Origin: Pachypanchax playfairii
Lineage: Eukaryota; Chordata; Actinopteri; Cyprinodontiformes; Aplocheilidae
Assembly: GCA_006937955.1 (NCBI GenBank)
Contig: SSNP01000015.1
Location: 2,476,612 to 2,540,611, forward strand
Direction of reading: 5' to 3'
DNA length: 64,000 nt
Shown: positions 33,612-45,122 of the stretch, piece by piece
Layout of the letters: every line of letters begins with the position of its first letter
Position numbering within the stretch: position 1 is the first letter of the stretch
Made by a program: the position numbers and the translations under genes
The notes under the pieces: model-generated
Told to the model about the DNA's origin: nothing
What the model saw: only the letters and a program-made list of their open reading frames with translations
The model's database searches: none

Positions 33612-36600
33612 ATGGCAGATAGAAAAAGAAAACCAGCCACTCCAATCAAACCGCTCAGCAAAAAAGAACAAGAAGATCTGAAGAAAAAGGTGAGTGGGGC
33701 TCAGGTGTTTTTGTTTTTGTATAGATCTGTACAAGATCTTGGTTTTTATCTGTGAGGAATAATCTGATTATTAAATAATTTTACTTCAGTGAACAGAAGA
33801 ATAAAGGTAGGAGTAAAATACTGATACATCTGTGTTTCTGTGTGACTCACCAGGAAGTAGAGAAAGCAGCAGAGGTTTTTGAAGAATTTGTGGCATCATT
33901 CGAGAGCAGTGAGAAAAGCAAAGTAAAAACCTTTGTGCGGGGGGGAATCGTGAATGCAACTAAAGGTGATATATAATATAATATAAATATAAATCCAGAT
34001 TTTACAGTTCTTATAATAGTCAACAACTTTATTGTGAAAGAATAAAACGTGTAAAATGTAGTGAGCTTCATGTCTTTTTAAAACATATTTCTTTGTTGAA
34101 CTTGTGCATATTTTTTGTAGAGGAGGCAGAAGCAGAGCACAAGAAAAATAAGCTGTACCGACCTGCCGCCAAGTTTGTCCCTGTGTCTCAGAATGTTCCA
34201 TCAACGCTGTCTGCTGAGAGTAAAAAGGCTGTAAGTTTGTTCAGGGTCACGCTTACTTCATTAAACTGAATTACGTCTACTTACACAGCTCAAATCTTTT
34301 TACATGATCCGTCACTTCTGTCAGTAAAATGGTCCCATCAGTTCTGACCGCTGTATTTCTGCCTGTTTGTTGAACAGGCGTTTAAAAAAAAGGCAGATGA
34401 GAAGAGGAAGAGCAACCTCGAACTTTTCAAAGAAGAACTTAAGCTGTGAGTTTTCTTCTCTGATTGTATGTGCCAGGGAAATTTCTTTATACTTTTATGT
34501 TTCTAAAAGAGTTTTTTTTTTTTTTGCATGTGGTGAAAATGCAGAATACAAGAAGAACGTGAGGAAAGACACAAAAGGAAGAGAACTGATCCTGGAGGGG
34601 AAGGAGGAGGACATGGAGATCTGGACGTTCCTCTGGCAGGACGCTCATGTAGGAATCGATTTTCAGCATCAGTGTTTCATTAGCTGAATTATTGCTGATG
34701 TTGAAATCTGGCTAACCCCAATCCTGTTTTATCCTGCAGTGCTGTATGATGACGTGGCGCCAGTTTCTACTAACCTCTACATCAACTGTATCAGTCCAAA
34801 GGTAAAGGCTCCTTTTGATTGGCTCATCAGGATGAGAAGAACATCATAATGATGTATTTTTATACATATTTCTATATTTTTAGATGAACGAAGAGATTCT
34901 CTGCAGAGAGTTTTGCAAATATGGACCCCTGGCAAGTGTGAAGATCATGTGGCCGCGAACAGACGAGGAGCGCTGCAGAACTTCGAACAGAGCCTTCGTG
35001 GCCTTCATGACACGAAAAGACGCAGAGAGAGCCATGGCTGCTCTTGATGGTGCGGTAAACTTTTAGAAATATTTTAAATTGAGCTCCGTATTGACAGCGA
35101 CTGCAGTGATCTGTTTGATGCTTTCAGGGAAAGTTATTATGGGCTTTGAAATGAAACTGGGATGGGGCAAACCAGCCCGGATTCCACCTCAGCCACTGTA
35201 CACACCAGTCGGGGTGAGAGCTGCGCCCCCGCCCCCATCTGGCCTGCCTTTCAATGCTCAGCCAAGGGATCGCCTGCGAAACGACTTCACAAAGCCGCTA
35301 TCCATGTCCAAAACGGAGCTCGATAAGGTGAAGCCTCACCTCCTAATAATAGGTGTCAAACTGCATTTAGTTGGTGATTTTATTATAGAAAAGTGTGAAA
35401 AGAACTAAAAAGCATTTTAACATCTCAGTCCTAGAAATAAACATTTTAGCATTTAAAGATGTACTTATTTCTAATTTTAGCTAGCATTCCCAAGAATCAA
35501 GTTTTTACACCAAATCAGTTGAATGATGCTATTTTACTGGTTTCCATTTGCTCTTTTTGGATTGAGCAGGTTTAACAATACTCTGTCTTTTGATACAAAT
35601 TTAGCTCCTGAAACAATAAATTAGCTTAGCTTATGCAAATGTTAGTCTTCTCTTTTCGTTGTGTTTTACTGGAGTACTAAAGCTGTGTCACCCTCTCTAG
35701 TTCACTGATTGCGAATGCTATCGTTGTTTTCTATGCTGTATTTATCCTTCAGTGTTTCGTCTGTACAAAGACTCACTTTGTAATATTTTCACTATTTGGT
35801 TTGACTTCACAAACAGACTCTGTCCGAAGCCGTAGTCAAAGTGGTTATCCCAACCGAAAGGTACACACACTCTTCTTACTACGACTGACCAGCTGTCTTA
35901 ACACAAGTGTCATTAGAACAAGGCTGACGTGTCCTAGCCTTTAGGAGACAGGAAGTTGCAAATTCACTGGACATGTGCAGACAAATTGTTTGGGGTGTTG
36001 ACATATGTTCAGTAATTGGAAGTTTGTGGACTTTTTGGAACACCTGGTTATGATGAGCTTGTTGCAGCGTGTTCATTGTCAGGAGTGTGTCGTATTGGGA
36101 TGTGAATGTCACAGCCATTCATGTATATCAGTGATTTTGAGTGGCAGGTTTTCTATAGGTTGGCTGAGACTCTGCAGACCAATACATCTAGAAGGCAAAT
36201 AGATTTAATATTAATCTGAACCCAAGTCAGTTCAGCAGTAGATTCATTCAGACAAGTTTCAATCCACAGGAACAGTTCCATGCCTTCAAACTGTCACCTC
36301 ATCGCTGACTGAAAATGTGCTAAATTTAAGCTGTTTCAGATATTGACTTAAAATGGATCTTTTTAAAAACCCTTTCAGTTCTTACACTGAGAAAAAAGAT
36401 GCTTTCAGTTTTTGGATTTTACATTTTAGCATGTAATAAACATGATCTGGTCGTTATCAGGTTCTAAAGTTAATCAGATCTAACTACAAGTGTCCAGAAA
36501 CACTTAACAAATTTCATGATGTTGATATTTCTGAAAGAAAAATGAAGCCACAATGAAAAAATTATGTGTGGACAAACCAGGTCCTCCCTCGATGCTTCTA

Positions 36601-39600
36601 CACAATTTAAGCTGAAGTCTGATGCTGCTGATCCAGTTTAATGATCACCTGATCATCCGATCTGACCTGTTAACATGATACTGTCCTCCATCTGGGAAGG
36701 GTTAAAGGTCATTTTAAAACTATTTAAGAGTTCTTTATTATCAAGGAAGAAAGATGAGTCGCATTGAAGACACTCACCAGTCTTCCCAGTTGTGGACATC
36801 TGTATCAGATTAAAGAAGAGGGAGACAAAATTCCTGAACAGCTGATAAAGTCAGAGAGAAAGCAACTATACTCTGCTGTTCAAAGTCTAAAACTACTCAA
36901 GTGACAATAAAGATGGAAATTTAGAACTTTTTGCACCTTCCAGAGTTTAGTAGTTAGAGTTCTTTAGTTTTAGTGGTTTAGGAGTTGGATAAAACCATAA
37001 ATGTGTGAGTTGATGGTCTGTTGTGTCAGAAAAGCTGGAAGCAGCACATCCTGGTCTGCACGGTGGTGCAGTTAGTAGACTTGTTGCTTTGCAGAGAGGT
37101 CCGGGGTTTGAAACCAGGCTGTGACCTTTCTGCATTGAGTTTGCATGTTCTCCATGATCATGTGTGGGTTTTCTCCAGGACCTCCAGCCAGACTTAAAAT
37201 GTGCATGAGGTTAATTGGAAACTCTAAATTGTCCCTCGGTGTGAATGGTTGTCTCTCTCTATGTGGCTCTGTGATGGACTGGCGACCTGTCTGAGTGTGA
37301 CCCCGCCTCTCGACCGGCTTCATTTTTATTATGTCCTGATATGTAAAATCCTGGGATTGAACGAGGTTAGACTTTTATTTTGTATCTAAAGAAAATGTCC
37401 CACAGCCGTCTGGTAAAGTCAAAGATTTCTTGAGTTAAATTCAAACTCGGCTTCTGAGTCCTTATGAAACGTTGTTTCCATGAACTTTCTCAGCGTTAAA
37501 AGCAAAATGACTGATTTAAAGTGTGGATTAGGGAATTAGTATGTCCATATTCATGAATGGATGCTGTGCAGTACTTTAATCTTCTCATAATCACATTAAA
37601 AGTATAAATATAGGGAAACACAAATTCAGCATAAAGGACAGAAAGTTTGCAGCATCCCAGACTGGAACGTAGCACATCATTTCTTCTTATCCTAATTTAC
37701 ATCTTTGAAACTGTTTTAACACAGTCAGCCAACAATCTTCATGGGTCATTAGTTGATAAGGAGGACGTAGTGACATGTTATTATAACTGACAGAGAGATG
37801 AGTGTGCAGTGAGAATGAAGACATGAAACCTAGTCTGATATAATGTCTTTCCCTCCCACAGGAATCTGTTATTCCTCATTCACAGGATGGTAGAGTTTGT
37901 GGTGCGTGAAGGGCCGATGTTTGAAGCCATAATAATGAACAAAGAGCTAAGCAATCCAGATTACAGGTAGGTGTGTTCCACATGTTCACATGTTGGGTCT
38001 CCTTAGGGAAGAAGGATGTAATCAGTATCTTCTGTTTTTATTTCTTCAGGTTTCTCTTTGACTATAAAAGCCAAGATCACGTGTATTATCGCTGGAAGTT
38101 GTTCTCTATCCTGCAGGTTTGTACTGTTACTGTTTATGATTTTTTTAGTTTTATTTAATTACTTTAACATGCTTGGTTTTCATATGGCGCACAGGGAGAC
38201 ACACCCACTAAGTGGAAGACGGGAGCCTTTCGAATGTTCAGGGGGGGCTCACTATGGAGACCACCTGTGATGAACAACTACTCTGTGAGAAGTGTTGAGA
38301 AAGCAGAAGTAAAGGATAGGTCTCCTCCTGAAGAGGAGGTGAAGAAGGGACAACTCAGAGCAGAGTGAGTGTCTGCAGCTGAAGTAGTAACGGTGGGAGA
38401 TATTTGTCTGTTTCTACATGTTTATAGAGTTTTAGATTGTTTTTTTTTTTTACGACTCTCTAAGAAAGTAATTACTGTTCTATAATCCTCGTTCAGTCAC
38501 AGACAGAAACTAGAGACACTTCTAGAAGAGCTGACCCCCAGCCGAGACAGTGTCGCCAGTGCGATGCTGTTCTGTCTCCACCGAGCAGATGCTGCAGAAG
38601 AAGTCGTGGGACACATCACAGATTCGTTTTCGTTGCTTCAAACGCCCCTTCAGAAGAAGGTTAATGGGATTATTAAAGTGTAAACAAATTTAAATCTGAG
38701 TTTATTATATTCTGACTTTATATTTTACTTTTTATTCCACAGATCTCCAGATTATACCTTGTTTCAGACCTCTTGCACAACTCCAGTGCCAAAGTAGCAG
38801 GTGCATCATATTATCGAAAATAGTAAGAGATGTTCTTTCTATTAATATTCACAACTCCTGATTTTTCTCTCAGTCTGAAAACATCTCTTGTCGTTACAGT
38901 TTTGAGTCAAAGTTGCCGCAAATTTTTGAGTTTCTTCATGCGGCATACAAAAACATACAAGCTCGGCTGCAAGCTGAACAATTTAAGGTAATTATGTCAC
39001 ATAATGAACTCAAACATTTACACAAAATGGAAAGAAAAGAAAATCTTTATGTCCCGTCTCCAAAGCAAAAGGTCACGAGTTGCTTCAGAGCGTGGGAAGA
39101 CTGGGCCATATATCCAGAGCCTTATCTAATCCACCTTCAGAACATCTTTCTGGGCTTCGCCAAAGCAGCCGAGGAGCTGACTGAGACGACAAAGGTGAGC
39201 TTTATCTCGCCATTACAGGCTTTTGTGACGTTTCAGCAACTGGGGGTGCTGATAAAAAAGATTAAATGGCACCTGTGCATCATCTGTCTCCTCGTAGGAT
39301 GCAGCATGTGAGCTTGATGGTGCGCCGATGGACAACACTCTTATAGACGGGTTACCATTGGACGCATCTTCTGCAGATGACATAGACGGCTGCCCCCTAG
39401 GCTGGGACCCTCTGGACGGCGTCCCTGTTGATGACATAGACGGTGTTCCCTTAAATGCTTCGGTTGATGATATCGATGGAATACCCTGTGAGTCCAACTC
39501 ATACAGTAAATTCTGCTCTCTGCATCAGTACAGTGACCCGTGTTGACCCTGGTGCTGACTCAGGTCTCCCTATTTTCATTTGTTTTCCCAGTGGATGAAA

Positions 39601-42116
39601 GCAATCTTTCTCTCTCTGGAGTGCCTTTGTCTAAATGGGAGAAAACCGGGGACACCGGGACATTTTCTCAAGGTAATTAATGTCAGGATTCTTCTGTCTG
39701 TTTCCAAGCATCCTGCTTATTCTTCTTCTTTCTTCTTCCAGCCAAAACTGAGTCCAAGTGGGACTGTGTGAGTGAACAAGATGATGAAGATAAAGTGAAT
39801 GTTAGGTGAGGTCTAAGTGGTCTACTTCAGTGCATCGTTCATCTGCTTAGGAAGAAAATACAATTCCGAAGAAGTTAGGATGCTGTGTAAAAAGTAAAAA
39901 ACAAATAAATACAGTGATCCCTCACTACTTCGCAGTTCAACTTTCGCAGATTTTTAAAAAATATTCATCCAAAAATAAAAACCTAAAACCCTGAGCTGTT
40001 CGTTTAACTCCCCACACTTCCTCCACAGTCGGTTAATGACCCCATCCCTACTTCCAAATTTTCACCTATCGCGGGGGGTTTGGAACCATTTAACTGCGAT
40101 AAGTGAGGGATCACTGTATATATTGATTTGTAAATCTGATAAACCCACATTTTATAGAACAAATATACACATAGAATAAGGATAGAAGTGAGTATTTTCT
40201 GAGTACTACAGATGCAGTATTTGTTTTGAAAATGTTGATGAAGAAGTACAGAGAGAACCAGGAGCTTCATTGTGTCTTTGTAGATCTAGAAAAAGCTCAT
40301 GACATGGTACCGAGAGAGGAACTGTGGTTCTGTATTTTATTGAGAAAAGGATGGTGAGGTGGGAACTGCTGGGCAGGAAGACCAGAGAGGAGATATATGG
40401 ATGTAGTAAAGGAGGACATGAGGTTGGTTGGTGTGAGAGAAGATGCAGAGGACAGATGGAGACATATGACTTGCTGTAGGACTCCTGAAGAGGAAAAGAA
40501 GAAAGATATCAGATGTTAAAACTGAGATATTTTACCATTTTATTGAAAATGTCATCTCATTTAGAATTTAATGGCAGCGACACGTCAAACATTTGGAAGA
40601 GACAGAATGAGCTAAAATTTGAAATTATCCCAGTTTTAACATCTAATATGTTGTATTGAGTAAAATGAGTTGATTAGATTTGGACCTCATTGCCTTGTGT
40701 TGTTATTTACATTTTACACAACATCCCAGCTGTTTTGGAGTTGTACTGTGGCTCATTAATTTAAGTTAAACCTTACGCCTCCTCTCTTTTGGGGCCACAG
40801 TAGTAACTCACAGGATGAAGACGACGGATCAGAGAGCGACAGTAGCGCTGATTCTTCCTGCATGACAAACTATGACAGTGCAGCCTTCCAGAAATCACTC
40901 CGAACGTTTCAAATGTCTGAGAGCAAAAGGAAAAGACTGAGAGAACTAGAGGTAGGAAATGTTGCTTTTTTAAACAACACAGTACGTCATTCAATAGAAA
41001 GTTTCCTTTTGCTCATCGCTGCTGTTAATGTTGATGCAGGTAAAGGTTATGAAGTTCCAGGATGAGCTGGAATCTGGGAAAAGGCAGAAGAAGTCTGGAA
41101 CAAGCATACACCAACAAGTGGAGTGTTACAGAAATAAACTGCTGCAGAAGGTAAACGGTTTTAGGAAGTGAAAATGTAATGTCCAGTTTAAAGATGTTGT
41201 TTTAAACCAGTCTGCAGCTGCAGAAATGGGCTCAAAGTCCCACCTACTCACAAACACCAGGTGTTTCTCGGTATCAAATTAAAAATGAGAATAACATGTA
41301 TTATTAAAATGAATATTTTAAGATGCAGCTGCAAGGTAAGAACTACGAGAATCAACAGGTGTCAACACCAGAGGAAATCATGAAGTGTATTAAAACCAGG
41401 AAAACGTCCCGTTCGTTTACATGGAGACTTAAAACCTGTACTTGAGTCCGCCAGCAGGTGGCGCTCACTGTTTCAACTTTAAATTCTAGGTGTTTTTTAG
41501 TCTTCTAGTCTAGTTTTAGTCTACTTATTGCAACTAGTGATAAATGTTTTTACTTTCTCTTGGTAATTAAAACATTGCTAACAGACGTGTCAGTGCTGCA
41601 TCAGTGTGTTTATGTACATTTAACTTGCATTACACAATCAGCTGCGTGCCATTGGGGCACTATACTATTCTGATATATTTCTTTGTGGATAAACTGCCGT
41701 CAATCCCAACATCTGACTGACATCAGGGAAATGTTTTACATTATCTGTTGTAGGAGTTTGAAAAACACGAGGAAAAGAATGAAGGATCCAAATCTAAAGA
41801 CAGGACAAAGGATGAAAGGCGGAACAAAGAGAGAAACAAAAGGAAGGACAGCGACACGAGGCGGAGCAGCGATCCTGGAGACCAGCCTCATAAATCAAGG
41901 AGCATTTCTCCTTCAAGGCAAGTGTGGCATGTCAAAGTTCATTGTGCTCAGATTTACTGGAGTTAAATTGGTTTAATTTTCTGCCCATTTAGCAGAAAAA
42001 AGTCACCAAAACGATCCAAACGCTCACGGTCACCATCTCCAAACCAGAAGGCCAATAAATCCAGGTCACGGTCGCCGCATCGCTCCCACAAGAAGGCAAA
42101 GAAGAGCAAACGCTGA
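33612..42116 (+). CDS. u2surp: U2SURP (SR140): U2 snRNP-associated SURP-domain protein, 23 coding exons, complete
   Basis: Coding exons: 33612-33689, 33854-33965, 34121-34230, 34378-34445, 34545-34648, 34740-34801, 34884-35049, 35128-35327, 35817-35860, 37862-37966, 38050-38116, 38195-38364, 38497-38659, 38743-38822, 38900-38987, 39066-39194, 39298-39487, 39592-39672, 39742-39805, 40801-40951, 41040-41150, 41754-41917, 41993-42116. They total 2631 nt, 876 aa, with phase closing throughout. Order of parts: KKEQEDLKKK and TFVRGG (conserved N-terminal region), RRM (about aa 168-250), SURP module (about 305-370), CID (about 430-580), repeated DGxP acidic segment (about 590-650), cwf21-like segment with VKVMKFQDELESGKR (about 735-785), and an RS-rich tail. 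Human SR140 is about 1,030 aa. This protein lacks most of the N-terminal extension, either truly shorter or because an upstream exon was missed. It acts in U2 snRNP splicing in the nucleus (family knowledge). Confidence 0.94.
34740..35327 (+). other. RRM domain of U2SURP
   Basis: The exons encode RNP2 (LYINCI) and an RNP1-like stretch (RAFVAFM), with the conserved KIMWPRTDEER between them. The domain ends in FEMKLGWGK followed by a PPPPSGLPFNAQPR linker, as in SR140 proteins. Confidence 0.92.
35861..37861. other. U2SURP intron (2.0 kb) with dispersed repeat
   Basis: This is the longest U2SURP coding-region intron. It splits the SURP module. The only recognisable content is the plus-oriented dispersed repeat at 37046-37320. 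Confidence 0.7.
37046..37320 (+). repeat. Dispersed fish repeat, longest copy in the window
   Basis: The repeat starts near 'ctgcacggtggtgcagttag' and ends near 'gaccccgcctctcgaccgg'. It passes through 'gcatgttctcc', 'ggttaattggaaactctaaa' and 'ctctatgtggctctgtgatg'. This phrase order is a very abundant short interspersed repeat in teleost genomes. Two partial copies lie in LRCH2 intron 1 and upstream of LRCH2. Confidence 0.75.
38497..39194 (+). other. CID-type domain of U2SURP
   Basis: These exons encode the helical CID fold region. Landmarks are LTPSRDSVASAMLFCL, ISRLYLVSDLLHNSS, YYRKYFESKLPQIF and CFRAWEDWAIYPEPYLIHLQ. The motif order matches the SR140 family. The domain is related to RNA polymerase II CTD-interaction domains. 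Confidence 0.9.
39912..40116. mobile_element. 205-bp MITE with TA target duplication (pogo/Tc1-mariner type)
   Basis: The left end is CAGTGATCCCTCACTACTTC and the right end is the complement, reading GTGAGGGATCACTG. The termini agree for about 25 bases with small mismatches. TA flanks at 39910-39911 and 40117-40118. There is no coding capacity. It lies in the U2SURP intron between exons at 39742-39805 and 40801-40951. Confidence 0.88.
40215..40500 (+). mobile_element. LINE fragment (reverse-transcriptase and 3' end remnants)
   Basis: A broken frame encodes CVFVDLEKAHDMVPREELW, the conserved reverse-transcriptase 'DLEKAYDxVPR' motif. Further on lie WxRWRHM-type and VKEDMRLVGV-type pieces typical of the 3' end of fish LINEs. 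The middle of the element is deleted and the frame is destroyed. Confidence 0.72.
41918..41992 (+). other. Apparent GC-AG intron of U2SURP
   Basis: The exon ending at 41917 is followed by GCAAGT, not GT. The acceptor TAG ends at 41992. Only this pair keeps the RS-tail frame (SPS then RKKSPKRSKRSRSPSP). The nearby GTGTGG at 41922 would shift the frame. The match of the donor to the GC-AG consensus (AAG|GCAAGT) is good. Confidence 0.78.
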
Positions 42117-42337
42117 CTGAAATCTGGACCTTGTCACATGTTGTGCTGCTCTGACGTCCTTGAGACACAATGAACTTCCTTCAGCAGCCCTCGTTAAACA
42201 TATTGTTCTCTGTCCGCAGGATTCAGCACTCTTTTCTATTGTGAAGTTTGAACACTGTAACTACTTATATATATTTTTTTGTTTTTAGGGTTTGTTTTTA
42301 AAATAATCCGAAATGAAGCGGCAAAAATCCGACACTA

Positions 42338-42343
42338 AATAAA
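42338..42343 (+). terminator. Poly(A) signal of U2SURP
   Basis: AATAAA lies 222 bases after the U2SURP stop codon and is followed by a TG-rich stretch. It is the first good plus-strand signal after the gene. Confidence 0.7.
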
Positions 42344-42427
42344 TCGTCTTCGGTGATGAATGTCTGTGTGAAAGACGCACGTCTTTGTTTGGCTGAAAAA
42401 CAAAAACAACCAGCATTTGTGATCATT

Positions 42428-42433
42428 TTTATT
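42428..42433 (-). terminator. Poly(A) signal of WDR44
   Basis: TTTATT on the plus strand is AATAAA on the minus strand, about 630 bases downstream of the WDR44 stop codon. It lies about 85 bases from the U2SURP signal on the opposite strand. Confidence 0.65.
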
Positions 42434-43059
42434 GAGGAAAGTACATCGTTTACAAAAAGCAGGACGTTTGAAATGTTACAGATTTACAACCTCATCATAA
42501 AATGTGCTTTAGTTGAACAAAGAATTTAGGAAAAAGGATTTAAGACACCAGCCTTGATCATTAGTATCTACATAAAGACCTCTTGTACTGCAGGTGTACA
42601 GAAATGTTTGATATGTTAGCGGAAAGCTGGATTTAGAAACGCAGGCTTCACTGACTGGAACGGAGACAAAAAGTCACAAATCTTAAAATCTTTAGGCTTG
42701 TTTCTCACAATATATTTCTAAAATGTGAAAGCCAAACCAAGAAAATAACCAGGAAGGTGCTCGTACTGTTGTAAATCTGTATGAGTCTCTACATCAACAT
42801 ATCTGAATAGAACAGAATGGGTTTCTGCTCCAGCCGCTCGTTTGGCAGCTCCAGATCTCCACTTACTGAACCGTTCACATTTGTCTGGTAGGAAAGATAA
42901 AAAATAGAAGAACTATGACACGGAACCTTGTTTCATGTACTGTGTTCAGTCCATTTCTTCCTTTATAACCGTTCTGAATTAGACTCCTGAGAGGTCGTCC
43001 TCCATCTTTAGGACTAATCTCTAACAGGCAGGTGAAGAACAGACGACCCACTAAAGTGC

Positions 43060-45122
43060 TCAATACTTTTTTACATTAATAAAAACTTTGATTGCTCCAG
43101 TGAAGTCAGCGGAGAGAAGAACCTCTGTGTGATCCGTTTTTAGAGCACCTGATAGAAAGAAAAAAAAAAAAGACAGCGCAATTAAAAATGTTGGTTTCAA
43201 TCCGCCTGTAAACTAGCTGAAGAGTTTGTACCTGACGGAATCGTTTCAGAGTCTGTGGAATCCAGGCTCTTACGATCCGCTTCTGGTTTCTCTGTTCCTG
43301 TTTCCTGTGGAACAATAAGACCCGGATGGGGCGCAAATATGGCGGAGGTGACCACCGCGTTGTGTGCTGGAAAACAAACAAGGTTTAGGCACTAATGGTT
43401 TAATCCCAGCAGACTGTAACCTTACACACCGTTTAGCAAACAAATACCTTTGATCCCTTCCCAGAAATCATTGCGGTCCCGTCGTACAGATGTGAATTTA
43501 CTTAAATCATGGTAAGTGCTCCAGATGTATATGTATTTATCCTCTGAGCCACTGACGATGAAGGAATAGTCATGGCTGTAATGAGAATTAAACCAGATTG
43601 TTTAACATGTATCAAAAGTTTTTTTTTTCCCCTTACTAGTAAAAATACTAGTAAGAGAAACGTTTATAAACTATTTGCGTCCGTCACTTTTTGAGAAACC
43701 TTCCTCACCTGAAACTGGCTTTGATCTGGCTGCTGCTGTTCACGTAACCTTTATACTTCATGGACAGAGACAAATCCCTCAGGTCATAAAGGCGAATGCG
43801 AGAATCATTTGAAGTCACCAAAATCTACATAGACAGAGTTGTTTTTAACATTTAAAAGAAAAAAAAAATCAAACTTCTGCAAATGTGACTAAATTGGAGG
43901 AAGAATTATCACCTTATTTTCACCAGGCAGAGGTTCAATACCAGTAATTTTACGTCCAACTTTGTTCCTGCCTCTGGTAGATCTCACGTGAATTTGTGTG
44001 TGGTATTTCAGACGCTAATAAATGTTATAAAAAATATATATATTCTTATTCTAGATTTAATGGTTACATTTTTGAGACTGTGACAGCAGAATGAATTCAA
44101 GCACCAGGATACCTCAGTGTCATAAAAGATGCAGCGGCCATCATAGGTGCCAATAACTGCGTACTTCCCGTTTTGACAAAAGTTGGCCGCGGTGATGAGT
44201 CGAGTCTGACCGTCCACCTCGTTCCAAAGCGCAACCTTTTTGTCTGGAATGTTCCAAAGCCGTAGTTTCCCGTCCAGAGAGCCGCTTAAAAAGTATCTGT
44301 CATCCTGAAAAAAAGAGGAAAAATACCTCTTGTATAAAACAGACAAACAGGAGATGTTTGTTTGTCAGAGACAAACCCAAGGTGACTGGACTTACTCTGG
44401 GGTGGAACGCAATGGCTGTGACAAAATCAATGTGCTGAAAGCAGCAGAGACACTCTCTCCTGGATATGTGCCATAATCTGACCGTTTTATCCATAGAAGA
44501 AGAGAGCAGGAAAAAGTTCTAGAGAAACAAAAACAATGGGTTAAACAACTAGAATAAAACAGGATCTAATCATGTAAAGAGCTGGGAAGCTAAATGATCA
44601 CCTTGGACCAGGACAAGTCCAGCAGATCTGCGGTGTGACCCTTATACTTGCAGAAGGGGACTTGACGGAAAGGAGCGTTTCTGTCTTCAGTGTCTGGGTC
44701 CTCTGGAACACAGCTCACCTAAAATATAATCAGATGTAGACTCTGTTGATCTTGTTTTGTGCGTGGATGGGGGTGTAAATAAATCTGAAATCAGTAAACA
44801 AATTAGATGTTTTTATTGAGATGTTTGTCCACTTACCCCTGGATCAGTATCTGATTTAGAGGAACATAAACTTTCCTGAGAAGGAGACGGTGAAACTCGA
44901 CCTGAAGAAGCCAAAACACACCAACGTGTTATTTCACTCTCAGTCGTCACGCGGTTCAAAATCCAAGTTACTCATGAGCAAACCTTCGGTGTTGTACTTT
45001 ATTCTCATGTTATTGAAGTAATCAAATGCAGTTTTCAGCACCCAGATGCGAACAACATTATCCTGGCCGGCCGTCGCCAGCAGCCTCCCGCAGTGAGAGA
45101 ACTTCATCGTCCAAACGGCCCC
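43060..45122 (-). other. WD40 repeat region of WDR44
   Basis: Successive exons encode WD40 blades. Visible units are MKFSHCGRLLATAGQDNVVRIW, MDKTVRLWHISRRECLCCFQ, YFLSGSLDGKLRLWNI, YAVIGTYDGRCIFYDTE, LVTSNDSRIRLYDLRD, IVSGSEDKYIYIWSTY and VLLSADFTGAIKVF. The sixth blade is followed by an acidic loop, and the last blade closes at the C-terminus. Confidence 0.94.

Larger units (their letters stand above)
35817..38364 (+). other. SURP module of U2SURP
   Basis: Exons at 35817-35860, 37862-37966 and 38050-38116 encode LIHRMVEFVVREGPMFEAII and HVYYRWKLFSILQG, the hallmark of SURP (Swap) modules. They lead into the next exon (GDTPTKWKTGAFRMFRGG). Confidence 0.93.
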
